From NCBI GenBank assembly GCA_013822735.1, contig PNKZ01000005.1, positions 240,803 to 304,802 on the forward strand: a stretch of 64,000 nucleotides of DNA. The letters are read 5' to 3'. The notes beneath the pieces were generated by a model. It was not told the DNA's origin. It worked only from the letters and a program-made list of their open reading frames with translations, and did not search any database. This document shows, in pieces, positions 35,148 through 44,964 of this stretch. This DNA comes from Pirellula sp. (GTDB taxonomy: Bacteria; Planctomycetota; Planctomycetia; Pirellulales; PNKZ01). The translations under genes were made by a program, and so were the position numbers. Each line of letters starts with the position of its first letter. The first letter of the stretch is position 1.

Positions 35148-35636
35148 TCACCGCATCTCGTACAGTTCCTGATGTCGCTTCTTGAGTCGTCCATACTTCG
35201 GGTGCTCCCGAGCCTTGACGTATCGCTCGTAGAAAACCGCTGCCGCTGCAGCCTTCTCTGTGTCTTCCGACCTCGGCAACACTTTACCGGTCTTCTTGTC
35301 GTACTTTTGCCCGCCTTTGTGGTTGGCATAGCGTCTCGCCCGAGTCCAGCCCATCTGGAGGAACTTGCGAGCCATATCGGAACCGGGAAAATCATCGGCC
35401 TTCAAATAGGCCAAGAACATTCGGTAAATCTTCACCGACGATTTCTTCGCTTCGGCAACCGTCTTGAATCGCCAGTGAGGCAAAATCTCACCTTTGTACG
35501 GCTCGACCAACAACACACCCTGCTCGCCTTTGCCGATGCGATAAGACTCCGGGTGCTTACGGAAGTCGATCTTCGTGAAGTCGAGTTTGTAAACGAAGGC
35601 TTTCGAGGGCGACCGCACGGATTTCTTCTGGGACAT
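35148..35636 (-). CDS. DUF4385 family protein
   Basis: A 162-residue cytoplasmic protein matching the conserved DUF4385 pattern well: IDFRKHPESYRIGKGEQGVLLVEPYKGEILPHWRFKT, then DDFPGSDMARKFLQMGWTRARRYANHKGGQKYD, and a C-terminal helical part ending HPKYGRLKKRHQELYEM. Function is unknown for the family. The ATG at 35636 has AGGA upstream; an in-frame start 24 bases earlier is less likely. The gene is flanked on both sides by related direct repeats, which could mark a small transferred unit. Confidence 0.85.
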   Translation of the reverse strand: MSQKKSVRSPSKAFVYKLDFTKIDFRKHPESYRIGKGEQGVLLVEPYKGEILPHWRFKTVAEAKKSSVKIYRMFLAYLKADDFPGSDMARKFLQMGWTRARRYANHKGGQKYDKKTGKVLPRSEDTEKAAAAAVFYERYVKAREHPKYGRLKKRHQELYEMR

Positions 35637-35717
35637 CAGCACTGTCCTATAAGAGGCCAAAGCCCATGCAACTCAGCCAGCTCGTGATGACAAAGGTGAG
35701 TTAGCCACGGTAGTCGG

Positions 35718-35915
35718 CCTCATAGCCTGAATCAGGTCTGAACGAAGCCTCGCATGATGTGCGGCTAGCGATAAACAGTGTCGTGAGAAATATGTTCCAC
35801 CGACGGAGGCATGGATCGAAACGAAGAGGACGCAGATGGGCCCCAAGACTCTGGGGAAAGCTTACCAACCTCCCCAGTTCGATGGAGGACAACGGTACTT
35901 ACTTACACTCCGCAG
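35718..35915. repeat. Imperfect direct repeat, right copy
   Basis: Begins CTCATAGCCTGAATCAGGTC and ends near GGTACTTACTTACACTCCGC, parallel to the copy at 34903-35108. It lies just upstream of the DUF4385 gene. The rest of 35637-35971 shows no gene. Confidence 0.55.
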
Positions 35916-35971
35916 ACGCCTCCCGCATTCCTGGCACGCCTACATTGCACTGAGTAGTTTAGTCCGTTGGA

Positions 35972-36391
35972 TCATGTCTGCGTAAAGCCTCTGAAAACCC
36001 CGTCCGGATCGGCATTGTCCGCGAACTCGGAGAAGTCCATGTTCGCAATCGAAAGATTGTTCTCTACTCCCCACATCTCGCGTGGAATGACTCGAAACGT
36101 ACGCCCGGGCTCATCGTACAGATCGACAACGAGAATGGGCCGGTCGGGATTGTTGAGCGTGACGCGATCAACAACGAACGCGAAGGTGTGGTCGCCGCCT
36201 TTTGGAGCCAGGGTGACGAGCTGTTCGACCGTCAGTCCTTCGTAGGTGAGATCGCTGATGCAATCAACGTGCGTCTGAAAGCCTTCGTCGCTCGGTAGCT
36301 TTACAGCGTCGCAGAGGGCGTCCCAGGCTGCGTCACCGGAGAATTCTGTCCGCAGCAGCAATGAGTTGTCGGTCTTGGGAAGCTTCTTCAT
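35972..36391 (-). CDS. DUF6924-type protein
   Basis: A 139-residue cytoplasmic protein. It starts MKKLPKTDNSLLLRTEFSGDAAWDALCDAV and contains FQTHVDCISDLTYEGLTVEQLVTLAP, FAFVVDRVTLNNPDRPILVVDLYDEPGRTFRVIPREMW and a C-terminal SIANMDFSEFADNAD. That series matches my memory of the DUF6924 family. These proteins are often found in actinobacteria and planctomycetes near toxin-immunity or kinase genes; function unknown. GGAG lies before the ATG. Confidence 0.7.
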   Translation of the reverse strand: MKKLPKTDNSLLLRTEFSGDAAWDALCDAVKLPSDEGFQTHVDCISDLTYEGLTVEQLVTLAPKGGDHTFAFVVDRVTLNNPDRPILVVDLYDEPGRTFRVIPREMWGVENNLSIANMDFSEFADNADPDGVFRGFTQT

Positions 36392-36768
36392 AAAATCTCC
36401 GTTCCGCTCGCAATGTTCCTAACGACCCAAACTCAGCGACGCCGCACATGGGATAATCCAATTGCAATCGAGACCCCTAGTCGCCGTTCGACACACTCTA
36501 TGGTTAGCCCATAGCCCGCATACCATGAAAGGTGGGCCAACTCCAGAAAGTTAACCGTCTCTCCACCTCGATACAAAGACCGGTACAGGACTATGGAGCG
36601 TGGGTGCAGTTCGGAGACCGTGGCGACAGGCACACCCCAAGTTCGCCTAATTGGTACGCTCCTTGCCTTGTTCTCCCCGGACTTCGCGGCTTCGGCTAGC
36701 CGGGGCTTGATTTACGGCACATCGCTTTCTGCTTATCATAGAGCACACCACTTTTGCGGGGAGTCAGC
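36392..36768. other. Divergent promoter region before the large kinase gene
   Basis: About 380 bases between two divergent genes. No gene is convincing; a 66-residue minus-strand frame (36433-36633) has no ribosome site. Promoters for both neighbours should lie here. Confidence 0.4.
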
Positions 36769-39700
36769 TTGGCAGTCTCCATCGAAACCGTCGTCAAGCA
36801 GCTATCGGACTCCGGCATTATTGCTCAGGGTCAGTTGGAGCGTTTCGTACCGCCCAAGGCCCAGCCAAAAGACGCCGACGAACTCGTTGCACAATTGGTC
36901 AAAGAGAATCATCTGACCAAGTTCCAAGCGGCACAAGTTGCTGCCGGAAAATCGAAGTCGCTGATCTTGGGTGAGTATACGATCCTCGACAAGATCGGGG
37001 CGGGCGGCATGGGGCAAGTCTTCAAGGCCCTTCATCGCCGCATGGATCGCATGGTAGCGATCAAGATGCTCCCCCCGTCGATGACCAAGGATGCTCCTGC
37101 AGTCGCCCGTTTTGAGCGGGAGGTTCGAGCTGCGGCTAAACTTAGTCACCACAACATTGTCGCTGCTCACGATGCGGGGCAAGCCAACGGCGTCCACTTT
37201 CTCGTGATGGAGTACGTCGAAGGAAAAGACCTTTCCGCATTAGTGAAAAAGAACGGCCCGTTCCCCGTCGCCAAAGCCACGAACTATATCCTGCAAGCGG
37301 CTCGTGGATTGGAGTTTGCACACAAACGGGGTGTCATCCATAGAGATATTAAACCTGCCAACCTTCTGCTTGATTCAGAAGGCACGGTCAAGATTCTGGA
37401 TATGGGCTTGGCCCGCATCGAAACCGATGGCAACGTCGCTGCTCAAGCGGAGTTGACCGGAACCGGGACGATCATGGGAACCGTGGACTACATGGCTCCC
37501 GAGCAGGGCATGAGTACCAAGCACGCCGATGCCCGTGCCGACATCTATTCTCTGGGATGTTCTCTGTACTACTTGATCGCCGGGAAAGCGACCTACGAAG
37601 GCGAGACGATGGCGGCCAAGTTAGTCGCCCATCACACCCAGGCCATTCCCGATCTCCGCACCGTTCATCCCAACGTGTCGGAACAGTTGGAAGCCGTCTT
37701 CAAAAAGATGGTCGCCAAGCGGATCGAAGATCGCTACCAGACCATGACGGAAGTGATCGCCGATCTGGAGCAACTTGTCGCAAATTCCGGCACGGTCAGC
37801 AACCCAATTGCGGCGACGGCGGTCTTCGACAATCAGGAATTTTCTTTCCTCCAGGCTGCCGTAGCGACTTCGAAACTCGCTAAACCGACAAAAAAGGAAC
37901 CTGTCGCCAAGTCGAGTGGCGGCAAACAACCGCCGTGGAAGAACACGAAGGTACTGATTGGTGCCGGTGCCGCCGGGTTCTTGTTCTTACTGCTTGGCGT
38001 GATCTTGATCGTCCGCAATAAGGACGGCAAAGAAGTCGCCCGACTGGAAGTGGCGGAAGGTAATTCAGTAGAAGTGCAGCCGATAGCACCGCCGAGTAAT
38101 GCGGCGGTAACCTCGAAGTTGACTGCGAACCAGAACGCTGCCGGCAAGAACGCTGCCCCAGTCACGTTAAACGGCACAAGTGTGGACTATGCACTGGACT
38201 GCTCGGATGGTTTGGCAATCGAGGTGCCTCAAAGCAGGGTTTCGTCAAACGCCCCAATAACGATAGAGGTTACCGTTAGGCCGATGGCGATTCCACCGCA
38301 AGAATCGAGTAACAGTGGGCTTTGCGTTGTGGGTGGAATTCAACTGAAGCAATACTCAACGAAACGTTCAGATAGGCACGTATGGAGTTTGGTTGCCGTT
38401 AGTGACATTAAAGAAGAAACGACGATCAATTCGCAGAATTACGTTGCAAATAAAACATACCGATTGGCAGCGTCGTCAACGGGCAAGGAGATTCGGCTAT
38501 TCGTAGACGGCCTACTTGTCGGCAGTCAACAGATTAACGGGCAACTATCGCCCAAGCCGGCTCGTATATCGATCGCGGGTCTAGGCAAGGAAAGCAATGG
38601 CTGGTTTCCATTCGACGGTCTCATCGACGAAGTCCGCATCTCTAAGGTCGCTCGCTACGACCAGGACTACACGCCCCAAGCCCGCCTTGAAGCCGACGAA
38701 GACACGCTCGCCCTCTACCACTTCGACGAAGGAACGGGCGACGTACTGCATGACTCGTCGGGCAAGGGGCACAACGGAACGATCGTTGGAACGAAGTGGG
38801 TAAGTGCGGATGGGAGTCCGGCCCGGCCACCCAGCTTGTCCGCCTTGCAATTCGATGGCAAAGGTTTGGTCGAAATCCCTAATGTCCCCTGGGGCAAGCT
38901 GGATACCTTCACGCTCGAAGCTTGGGTTCGTGCAGATGAAAAGCCTGCCGGTCGCGGGTACGTCGTCGATCGCTTTCAATGCAGTTCACTCTCATCTGTC
39001 GCCGGACATTGGCAAGCGGTCGTCCACTGCCGGGGTCAGCAGGTGACCTATTCCTATGCAAGGAATTCTTTGGAGCTTGACCTCGGCCGCTGGACTCATT
39101 TGGCAAACGTCGTTCGCGACAAAACAATAACGCTTTACGTTGACGGCAAGAAGATCGCATCGAGCCCGCTCGATGGCGAGATCGATCCGCAGTATGGCGA
39201 GAAAATCTTGCTTGGCAGTAGTTTCGCCTGTGCCATCCGAGGTGTGCGTATTTCCAAAACTGCTCGTTACGTGGCCGACTTTTCACCGCTAACGCACCTC
39301 GTACCCGACGTCGACACGTTGGCGTCTTACGACTTCGCCGCAGGGTCCGGCGACACGCTGTTCGATACCTCGGGGCACAACGTACATGGGAAGATCGTCG
39401 GAGGAGCTCAATGGGTGAAGGTCGAGGGTTCATCGATCAATTCTGCTACTGCCAACCCCGCTCCTCCTCTCGCCAAAGCCCCGTTCGACGCTGCCCAAGC
39501 CAAAGCCCATCAACAAGCCTGGGCCAAGCATCTCGGCACGCAGGTCGAAACACCGAACAGCGTCGGAATGAAGATGGTGCTAATTCCGCCCGGCGAGTTC
39601 ATGATGGGCAGCACCGATGAGCAAGTGAATGAGGCGTTGAAGGTGGCCGAGGAACTGAATGCCTACCCTGACGTTAAGAGGAATATTCAGAACAATGAAC

Positions 39701-41700
39701 GACCGCAGCAGCGTGTCATTGTGGCCAAGCCATTTTTCATAGGAGCGACTGAAGTAACCGTTGGTCAATTCAAACAATTCTCGGCAAGCGGCTACCGAAC
39801 AGAAGCGGAGAAAGATCCCGAGACTTTTTCGCAGCAGACGTACCTTAACCCCGGTTTCACGGTAACTGATGATTCGCCGGCCACTGCAATTACATGGAGT
39901 GATGCGGCCGCCTTTTGCGTGTGGCTTTCAAACCAGGAGAAAGCCCTCTACCGATTGCCAACGGAAACTGAATGGGAATACTGTTGTCGGGCTGGTACTA
40001 CAACTCAGTACTCATTTGGCGATGATCATCTTCAACTTGGACGTTACGCATGGCATCAAGCGAATGAAGGAAAAAAGGCAAATGCAGTCGGAACCAAATC
40101 GCCTAACCCCTTTGGCCTGTTCGATATGCATGGCAACCTATTGGAATGGTGCGAAGATTTCTGGGATGTAAAATCTGCTGAAAGCAACACGCACGTTGTT
40201 CGGGGCGGTCAGTGGATGAACATTGCCCCCTCTTGTCGATCTGCATTTCGCATTCCTCCTCCGCCAACCTATAAGCCAAACGCATTTGGCTTCCGAATTA
40301 TTCGAGAAATCACCCGGTCACGCTCCGCCAGCGGCGTACTGTTCATGCACGACCCGTCCTTTCCGCAGTGGATGGCTCAAGTGCAGGCGATGCCTGCGGA
40401 GAAGCAGATCGAGGCGGTCAGCAAGAAGCTGATGGAGCTGAATCCGGGGTTTGACGGAACGGTTACGGGTTGGAATCCGAACGCTCCGCTCAGAGTCGAA
40501 AAAGGGGCGATCATTGACTTGAAGGTGTCAACGGATGTCGTCAGTGATTTGTCTCCACTAAGGGCATTATCCGGCCTTCGTTTTTTGCATTGTGCCGGCA
40601 AGCCGTCTACGAAAGGGAAGCTAAGCGACCTTTCCCTCCTAGATTCCCTAAAGCTTGAATCGTTGCATTGTGAAAACTCATCCATAAGCGATTTGTTGCC
40701 ATTGGCACGAACCGGCGTCAAAAACTTGTGGTGCGTCAACACAAATGTCTCCGACCTATCACCACTTGCTGGTACGCCCATCGTTGAATTGTGGTGCGAT
40801 TGGAGTCTTGTGTCGGACCTGACGCCCTTGCAGCAATGCAAAGACCTTAAGTATTTATCTTTGAAATCCACCAAGGTCACGCCCGCCTCCATTGCTGCTC
40901 TCCAAAAAGCCCTGCCCAACTGTAAGATCGAGTGGGACGATCCGGCCAAGGCGAAGACGCCTGCTCCTGCCGCTTCCTCTAAACTCTTTATGCACGACCC
41001 CGCCTTCCCACAATGGATGAAGGACGTGCAGGCAATGACTGCCGAGCAGCAGATCGAAGCCGTCTCCAAGAAGCTGATGGAGGTGAACCCAGGGTTTGAT
41101 GGGAAGGTGGCTGACTTCGATAAGAAAGGAACGCCCAAGATTGTAAACGGTGTGGTTATGGAGATTGCATTTAATACAGACAGAGTGGTAGATATTTCGC
41201 CGGTTCGGGCGTTGACAGGTTTAACCCGTTTGGGATGCAGCGGGATCAATGCAAACGTATTGGGTAAACTGTCTGATCTATCGCCGTTATCCGACATGAA
41301 ATTGACCGCCTTGACTTGTGCCTACAATCCAGTGTCTGACCTCTCTCCGTTGAATTGGATGCCGTTGACTATGCTTATAATGAACGGCACGCAAGTGACC
41401 GATTTATCGCCACTGCGAGGTATGAAACTTAGATTGCTGCATTGTGGAACCACGCAGGTATCCGATCTCTCAGCACTTGAGGGAATGCCGTTGCTTACTC
41501 TGTGGTGCGATCAGACGGCGGTGTCCGATCTGACACCGGTTGAAAAATTCAAGGACCTAAAACTTCTGAGTGTTCTACAAACCAAAGTCACTCCGGCCTC
41601 TGTTGCCGCACTGCAAAAAGCCCTGCCCAATTGCAAAATCGAGTGGGACGATCCCGCAAAGGCTATGACGCCTCAGGCTGCGGCATCCGGTACGAAGTAG
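36769..41700 (+). CDS. Giant modular Ser/Thr kinase with LamG, FGE-sulfatase and leucine-rich modules
   Basis: A 1643-residue membrane kinase. A short N-terminal helical domain (1-65) precedes the Hanks-type kinase (67-334): glycine loop GAGGMG, Lys99 in VAIK, HRDIKPAN with Asp193, DMG with Asp211 in place of DFG, and MAPEQ. A transmembrane helix follows (395-415). Outside the cytoplasm come two LamG-like modules (about 474-640 and 693-850), a formylglycine-generating-enzyme-like domain (about 928-1179; MVLIPPGEFMMGSTDEQ, RLPTETEWEYCCRAGT, NVFGLFDMHGN-like segment), and two tandem leucine-rich modules (1191-1389 and 1405-1631), each starting with FMHDP-FPQWM. TTG 36769 has GGGGAG at five bases. 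It would link extracellular ligand binding to cytoplasmic phosphorylation. Confidence 0.9.
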   Translation: MAVSIETVVKQLSDSGIIAQGQLERFVPPKAQPKDADELVAQLVKENHLTKFQAAQVAAGKSKSLILGEYTILDKIGAGGMGQVFKALHRRMDRMVAIKMLPPSMTKDAPAVARFEREVRAAAKLSHHNIVAAHDAGQANGVHFLVMEYVEGKDLSALVKKNGPFPVAKATNYILQAARGLEFAHKRGVIHRDIKPANLLLDSEGTVKILDMGLARIETDGNVAAQAELTGTGTIMGTVDYMAPEQGMSTKHADARADIYSLGCSLYYLIAGKATYEGETMAAKLVAHHTQAIPDLRTVHPNVSEQLEAVFKKMVAKRIEDRYQTMTEVIADLEQLVANSGTVSNPIAATAVFDNQEFSFLQAAVATSKLAKPTKKEPVAKSSGGKQPPWKNTKVLIGAGAAGFLFLLLGVILIVRNKDGKEVARLEVAEGNSVEVQPIAPPSNAAVTSKLTANQNAAGKNAAPVTLNGTSVDYALDCSDGLAIEVPQSRVSSNAPITIEVTVRPMAIPPQESSNSGLCVVGGIQLKQYSTKRSDRHVWSLVAVSDIKEETTINSQNYVANKTYRLAASSTGKEIRLFVDGLLVGSQQINGQLSPKPARISIAGLGKESNGWFPFDGLIDEVRISKVARYDQDYTPQARLEADEDTLALYHFDEGTGDVLHDSSGKGHNGTIVGTKWVSADGSPARPPSLSALQFDGKGLVEIPNVPWGKLDTFTLEAWVRADEKPAGRGYVVDRFQCSSLSSVAGHWQAVVHCRGQQVTYSYARNSLELDLGRWTHLANVVRDKTITLYVDGKKIASSPLDGEIDPQYGEKILLGSSFACAIRGVRISKTARYVADFSPLTHLVPDVDTLASYDFAAGSGDTLFDTSGHNVHGKIVGGAQWVKVEGSSINSATANPAPPLAKAPFDAAQAKAHQQAWAKHLGTQVETPNSVGMKMVLIPPGEFMMGSTDEQVNEALKVAEELNAYPDVKRNIQNNERPQQRVIVAKPFFIGATEVTVGQFKQFSASGYRTEAEKDPETFSQQTYLNPGFTVTDDSPATAITWSDAAAFCVWLSNQEKALYRLPTETEWEYCCRAGTTTQYSFGDDHLQLGRYAWHQANEGKKANAVGTKSPNPFGLFDMHGNLLEWCEDFWDVKSAESNTHVVRGGQWMNIAPSCRSAFRIPPPPTYKPNAFGFRIIREITRSRSASGVLFMHDPSFPQWMAQVQAMPAEKQIEAVSKKLMELNPGFDGTVTGWNPNAPLRVEKGAIIDLKVSTDVVSDLSPLRALSGLRFLHCAGKPSTKGKLSDLSLLDSLKLESLHCENSSISDLLPLARTGVKNLWCVNTNVSDLSPLAGTPIVELWCDWSLVSDLTPLQQCKDLKYLSLKSTKVTPASIAALQKALPNCKIEWDDPAKAKTPAPAASSKLFMHDPAFPQWMKDVQAMTAEQQIEAVSKKLMEVNPGFDGKVADFDKKGTPKIVNGVVMEIAFNTDRVVDISPVRALTGLTRLGCSGINANVLGKLSDLSPLSDMKLTALTCAYNPVSDLSPLNWMPLTMLIMNGTQVTDLSPLRGMKLRLLHCGTTQVSDLSALEGMPLLTLWCDQTAVSDLTPVEKFKDLKLLSVLQTKVTPASVAALQKALPNCKIEWDDPAKAMTPQAAASGTK

Positions 41701-41877
41701 ACGGGTCTGAGTAGAGCCTCGTGCTGCCTAGCCTGCGTTCGACGAATCGGTCGACCAGCGTTGTGGCGTCCCCTTGGCCAGCAACGGAACCCACAAAGTG
41801 TGGAGAGTGTATTGGGCCCCCCGCCATCATTCACATAGGCGTTGACTTAGGGTTTTGGCTAGGCAGAATAAGGTGCC

Positions 41878-42256
41878 ATGTCTATTCTCGTTGCCGACGA
41901 TGATCGTGATACCGTCGAAGCGGAAGCATTTCTGCTCCGACATGCCGGATTCTCCGTACTGACGTGCACGGAGGGAAAAGAGGTCATGCCTCTCGTGGAG
42001 CAACACCGGCCCGAAGTGCTACTTCTGGATCTGGTAATGCCGGGAATGGACGGATTCGATGTCGCCTTGGAACCGAGAGAATCCTGATCTTCGTCCGAAG
42101 CTAGTGGTTGCCGTAACGGGTTTTAGCGACCCCGGTGCCAGGGAAATGACCGCTCGTGCAGGCTTTGACGCTCACCTTATCAAGCCCGTTGGGCTCGCAG
42201 AATTGCTGAGCTTGCTAGAAGGCCACGTTGAATCACGTTCGAACAATCGAATGTAG
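41878..42256 (+). pseudogene. Response-regulator receiver gene with a frameshift
   Basis: The first frame (41878-42087) gives the N-terminal half of a CheY-like receiver: ILVADDDRDTVEAEAFLLRHAGFSVLTC and VLLLDLVMPGMDGFDV with the phosphoacceptor Asp. It ends after EPRES. The overlapping frame (42059-42256) gives the second half: RPKLVVAVTGFSDPGAREMTARAGFDAHLIKPVGLAELLSLL with the conserved Thr and Lys. A one-base shift near 42060-42080 would restore a 125-residue receiver. Either the gene is broken or this position is a base error. Confidence 0.78.
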
Positions 42257-42366
42257 CGACGATTGCCGACTGTGAGACGGTGGCAATCACTTAAGTTCTT
42301 ACCGTTGTTGTTTGGCCGCTCACTCTAACAGTGTTGTTCCCACGAGTCACCGCTAGAGCGATCACG

Positions 42367-44337
42367 TCAGCGGTCGAGCTTCAGAGTATGAGCCGATTGC
42401 AAATCACTCAATAGTTTATTGAGTGACAGCGGATCGAGCGGTTTAACCATGTGGAGATCGATCCCCGCTTCCTTCGAACGCCGTTTGTCTTCTTCCTGAC
42501 CCCAGCCGCTTAGGGCAATGAGTTGCACGTGTTGGCCGAAGGGCTGCTCGCGAATCAGACGAGCGACTTCGTAACCATTCAGGTTGGGTAAGCCGATGTC
42601 GAGAAAGATGACCTCGGGCGTAAACTCCGTTGCAACGGTGACCCCTTGTTCGCCATCGTACGCAATCCGAAGCTCGTGCCCGGAGACCTGAAGCATTGCT
42701 GCCAGACTATCCGCCGCATCTCGATTATCGTCGATCACCAAAATCCGGAGCGTCATAACGGGAACGGTCGCTTGTTCCGACCCCGCCTTATCCGCTTCTA
42801 ACATCGGCACGGGGACTATCGGCAATCTAACCACGAACTCGCTGCCCGTGTTCGGCCCGTCGCTCCGGGCAAGAATGCTACCTCCGTGCATCTCCACCAG
42901 TCGTTTCACCAACGCCAAGCCGATGCCGAGTCCGCCCTGCGCCTGATTTGAAGAGCCATGCACCTGCGTGAACAAATCGAAAATGTGCGGCAGCTGCTCA
43001 GGGGACATTCCGATTCCCGTGTCCCTAACTCGGATCACCACATCGCTTCCCTCACGCTCGGCTTCAAAATGAATGCAACCGCCACGCTCCGTGTACTTAG
43101 CTGAATTATTGAGCAGATTTGAGAAGACCTGCGACAGCCGAATCAAATCTCCGTCGAGGTAAATCGGTGAGTCGGGCAGCGTGACGATGAGTTTGTGACC
43201 GGCCGCCTCGATCAACGGACGGGATGTTTCGACGGCGTTCTGAATCACGGCGTTCAGTTTGACCTGCTCGCGGCGAAGTTGCAGTTTGCCGCCCTTGATA
43301 CGGGAAACATCCAGCAAATCGTCGACTAATCGGACCAGCTGCTCGACCTGCCGCTCCATGATGCTTTGAGACTCTTCAACCAAATGCGGCAGGTCCTTCG
43401 CAATTCGCATTAGTTGAAGTCCGTTACGAATGGGCGCCAACGGATTTCGGAGTTCGTGGGCCAATGTCGCCAAGAACTCGTCCTTGCGACGATCCGTCTC
43501 ATTTAGCGATGCTTCCCATTGCTTCCGCTCCGTGATGTCTCGCACAACGCCGGTAAAACAACGGCGAGAATCGATCTGAAATTCTCCGACCGCCCAGTCC
43601 ATCGGGAAGGTCGAGCCGTTCTTGCGACGTCCCACCGCCTCTCGGCCGCTTCCGAGGTTCTTCGTCGTTCCGGTTCGTAGAAAGCTGTCAATCTCGCCGT
43701 CGTGCTCTTGGTGACAGGAGGCGGGCATCAAGATTTTGACGTTTCGGCCGATGACTTCGGAAGCCTCATAGCCGAACAGTTTCTCCGCCGCCTGGTTAAA
43801 AGAATCAATGATACCCTGCTCGTCAAACGTAATGATCCCGTCGACGACGGTGTCGACGACCGATCGAATTCGTTCTTCGGCCAGACGACGTTGCACGACT
43901 TCGGCTTCCAATTGCCGTTGCTTATGCAGAGCTTTCTCTCGACTAAGTTCCGCACGACGGCGGGCGACGAGCATTCCGTTGCCGAATCCGATAATGATGG
44001 TGCAGGAGGAGAGATACAGGCCGAGAGCGATAAAATCACGAGCTTCGTGGAGAAACAAGCTGCCACGAGGTTCAATAAGAAAGTAACCGCAAACGAGGTA
44101 GCTGAGAATGACGGCGACAATTGCCGGACCAACGCCGCCAAACCACACGGAAGCGGCGACGGCTCCGTAAAATGTGGCGAAGGGGACGAAATTCCCGAGC
44201 CACGGATTTAGCGGCAGTCGTACCAACAGGGCTACGGCGGTGAACAGCACGGCTCCGCCGTAACGGATTAAAAAAATCCGCATCTTTTCGAGCACGTCGT
44301 TCGGTTTTGCGATCTCGTCCACCGACACCGTCGACAA
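42367..44337 (-). CDS. Hybrid histidine kinase with DUF4118 membrane, PAS and receiver domains
   Basis: A protein of about 656 residues. The N-terminal part holds four helices of the DUF4118/KdpD type (YGGAVLFTAVALLVRLPLNPWLG, ATFYGAVAASVWFGGVGPAIVAVILSYL). A PAS domain of the FixL type follows (TVVDGIITFDEQGIIDSFNQAAEKLFGYEASEVIGRNVKILMP). The HisKA motif is FLATLAHELRNPLAPIRNG; HATPase motifs are NLLNNSAKYTERGG, DTGIGM and GGLGIGLALVKRLVE. The C-terminal receiver has VIFLDIGLPNLNGYEV. The start is uncertain: TTG at 44337 with a weak site. It converges on the frameshifted receiver gene, which could have been its partner. Confidence 0.88.
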   Translation of the reverse strand: MSTVSVDEIAKPNDVLEKMRIFLIRYGGAVLFTAVALLVRLPLNPWLGNFVPFATFYGAVAASVWFGGVGPAIVAVILSYLVCGYFLIEPRGSLFLHEARDFIALGLYLSSCTIIIGFGNGMLVARRRAELSREKALHKQRQLEAEVVQRRLAEERIRSVVDTVVDGIITFDEQGIIDSFNQAAEKLFGYEASEVIGRNVKILMPASCHQEHDGEIDSFLRTGTTKNLGSGREAVGRRKNGSTFPMDWAVGEFQIDSRRCFTGVVRDITERKQWEASLNETDRRKDEFLATLAHELRNPLAPIRNGLQLMRIAKDLPHLVEESQSIMERQVEQLVRLVDDLLDVSRIKGGKLQLRREQVKLNAVIQNAVETSRPLIEAAGHKLIVTLPDSPIYLDGDLIRLSQVFSNLLNNSAKYTERGGCIHFEAEREGSDVVIRVRDTGIGMSPEQLPHIFDLFTQVHGSSNQAQGGLGIGLALVKRLVEMHGGSILARSDGPNTGSEFVVRLPIVPVPMLEADKAGSEQATVPVMTLRILVIDDNRDAADSLAAMLQVSGHELRIAYDGEQGVTVATEFTPEVIFLDIGLPNLNGYEVARLIREQPFGQHVQLIALSGWGQEEDKRRSKEAGIDLHMVKPLDPLSLNKLLSDLQSAHTLKLDR

Positions 44338-44492
44338 GTAATAAGAAAGTCCCGCCGTCTTGCCGCAAGGCCGGCTCGGACCTGTTCGTGGACGGCATTA
44401 TAAACAACTATCGAAGAGGCAGCTTGTCGGGCCTGCCATTTCGTCGACTGTTTCGTTCCGACGGACGGGGCGTTAAATCGTCCGCACATAAC

Positions 44493-44666
44493 TCACCAAA
44501 AAAAGAAGGCCTCTCGGTAACGTCCCGAGAGGCCTTCAGGTATCAGATTGCGAAGTCTAAGCCGTGGCGTAGAAGCGTCTTTTGCCATGGGGCCGACTTT
44601 CTCGACGGCTCTCTTCACCGCGTCCTTGGATACGCCCCATTTACTGGCCCAGTCGGCGAGTCGTTT
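44493..44666 (-). pseudogene. Fragment of a DUF3606-like small protein
   Basis: In one minus-strand frame the sequence KRLADWASKWGVSKDAVKRAVEKVGPMAKD resembles the core of the small DUF3606-type family. It lacks a start codon; a stop codon immediately precedes it. The frame continues into the terminator hairpin and stops at 44493. This is a leftover 3' piece. Confidence 0.45.
44498..44537 (-). terminator. Strong intrinsic terminator on the minus strand
   Basis: A perfect 13-bp stem (44505-44517 with 44525-44537, loop TAACGTC on the plus strand) is followed on the minus strand by seven U. It would end transcripts of the small genes to its right. Confidence 0.85.
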
Positions 44667-44669
44667 TCA

Positions 44670-44701
44670 GTCTCAGGGCCGCCTGCGGGCGGCCCTGAGA
44701 C
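44670..44701. repeat. Perfect 14-bp hairpin
   Basis: GTCTCAGGGCCGCC pairs perfectly with GGCGGCCCTGAGAC across loop TGCG. It resembles the terminator at 11089 in its loop and GC-rich arm. No gene is seen between this hairpin and 44965. Confidence 0.6.
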
Positions 44702-44964
44702 CCTGTTTCTTAGCAATTGGACGCTGCGCCGATCGATGTTCGTATCTCGCCCCCGTCGATTCACGCGTTCAATCGGTGCCGCGCAGCACCAATTAAATCC
44801 CTTGTCTGACGACGTGGAGAGCCGCGGAGGATCCACAATTCGGCTAAACTTATCGGTAGGCGACCGGTGGACGTCCCAGGTCGCAAGGGTTTGGAAGCCC
44901 CGGACGCATTCACCGAAAAGGCGAACGCGTCGGCGTAATCGAACGAAACTAACTGCGTTGCGGT

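Noticed and set aside
40377..41297. A 306-residue minus-strand frame
   Set aside because: Antisense to the leucine-rich repeats of the large kinase gene; the repeats explain its length.
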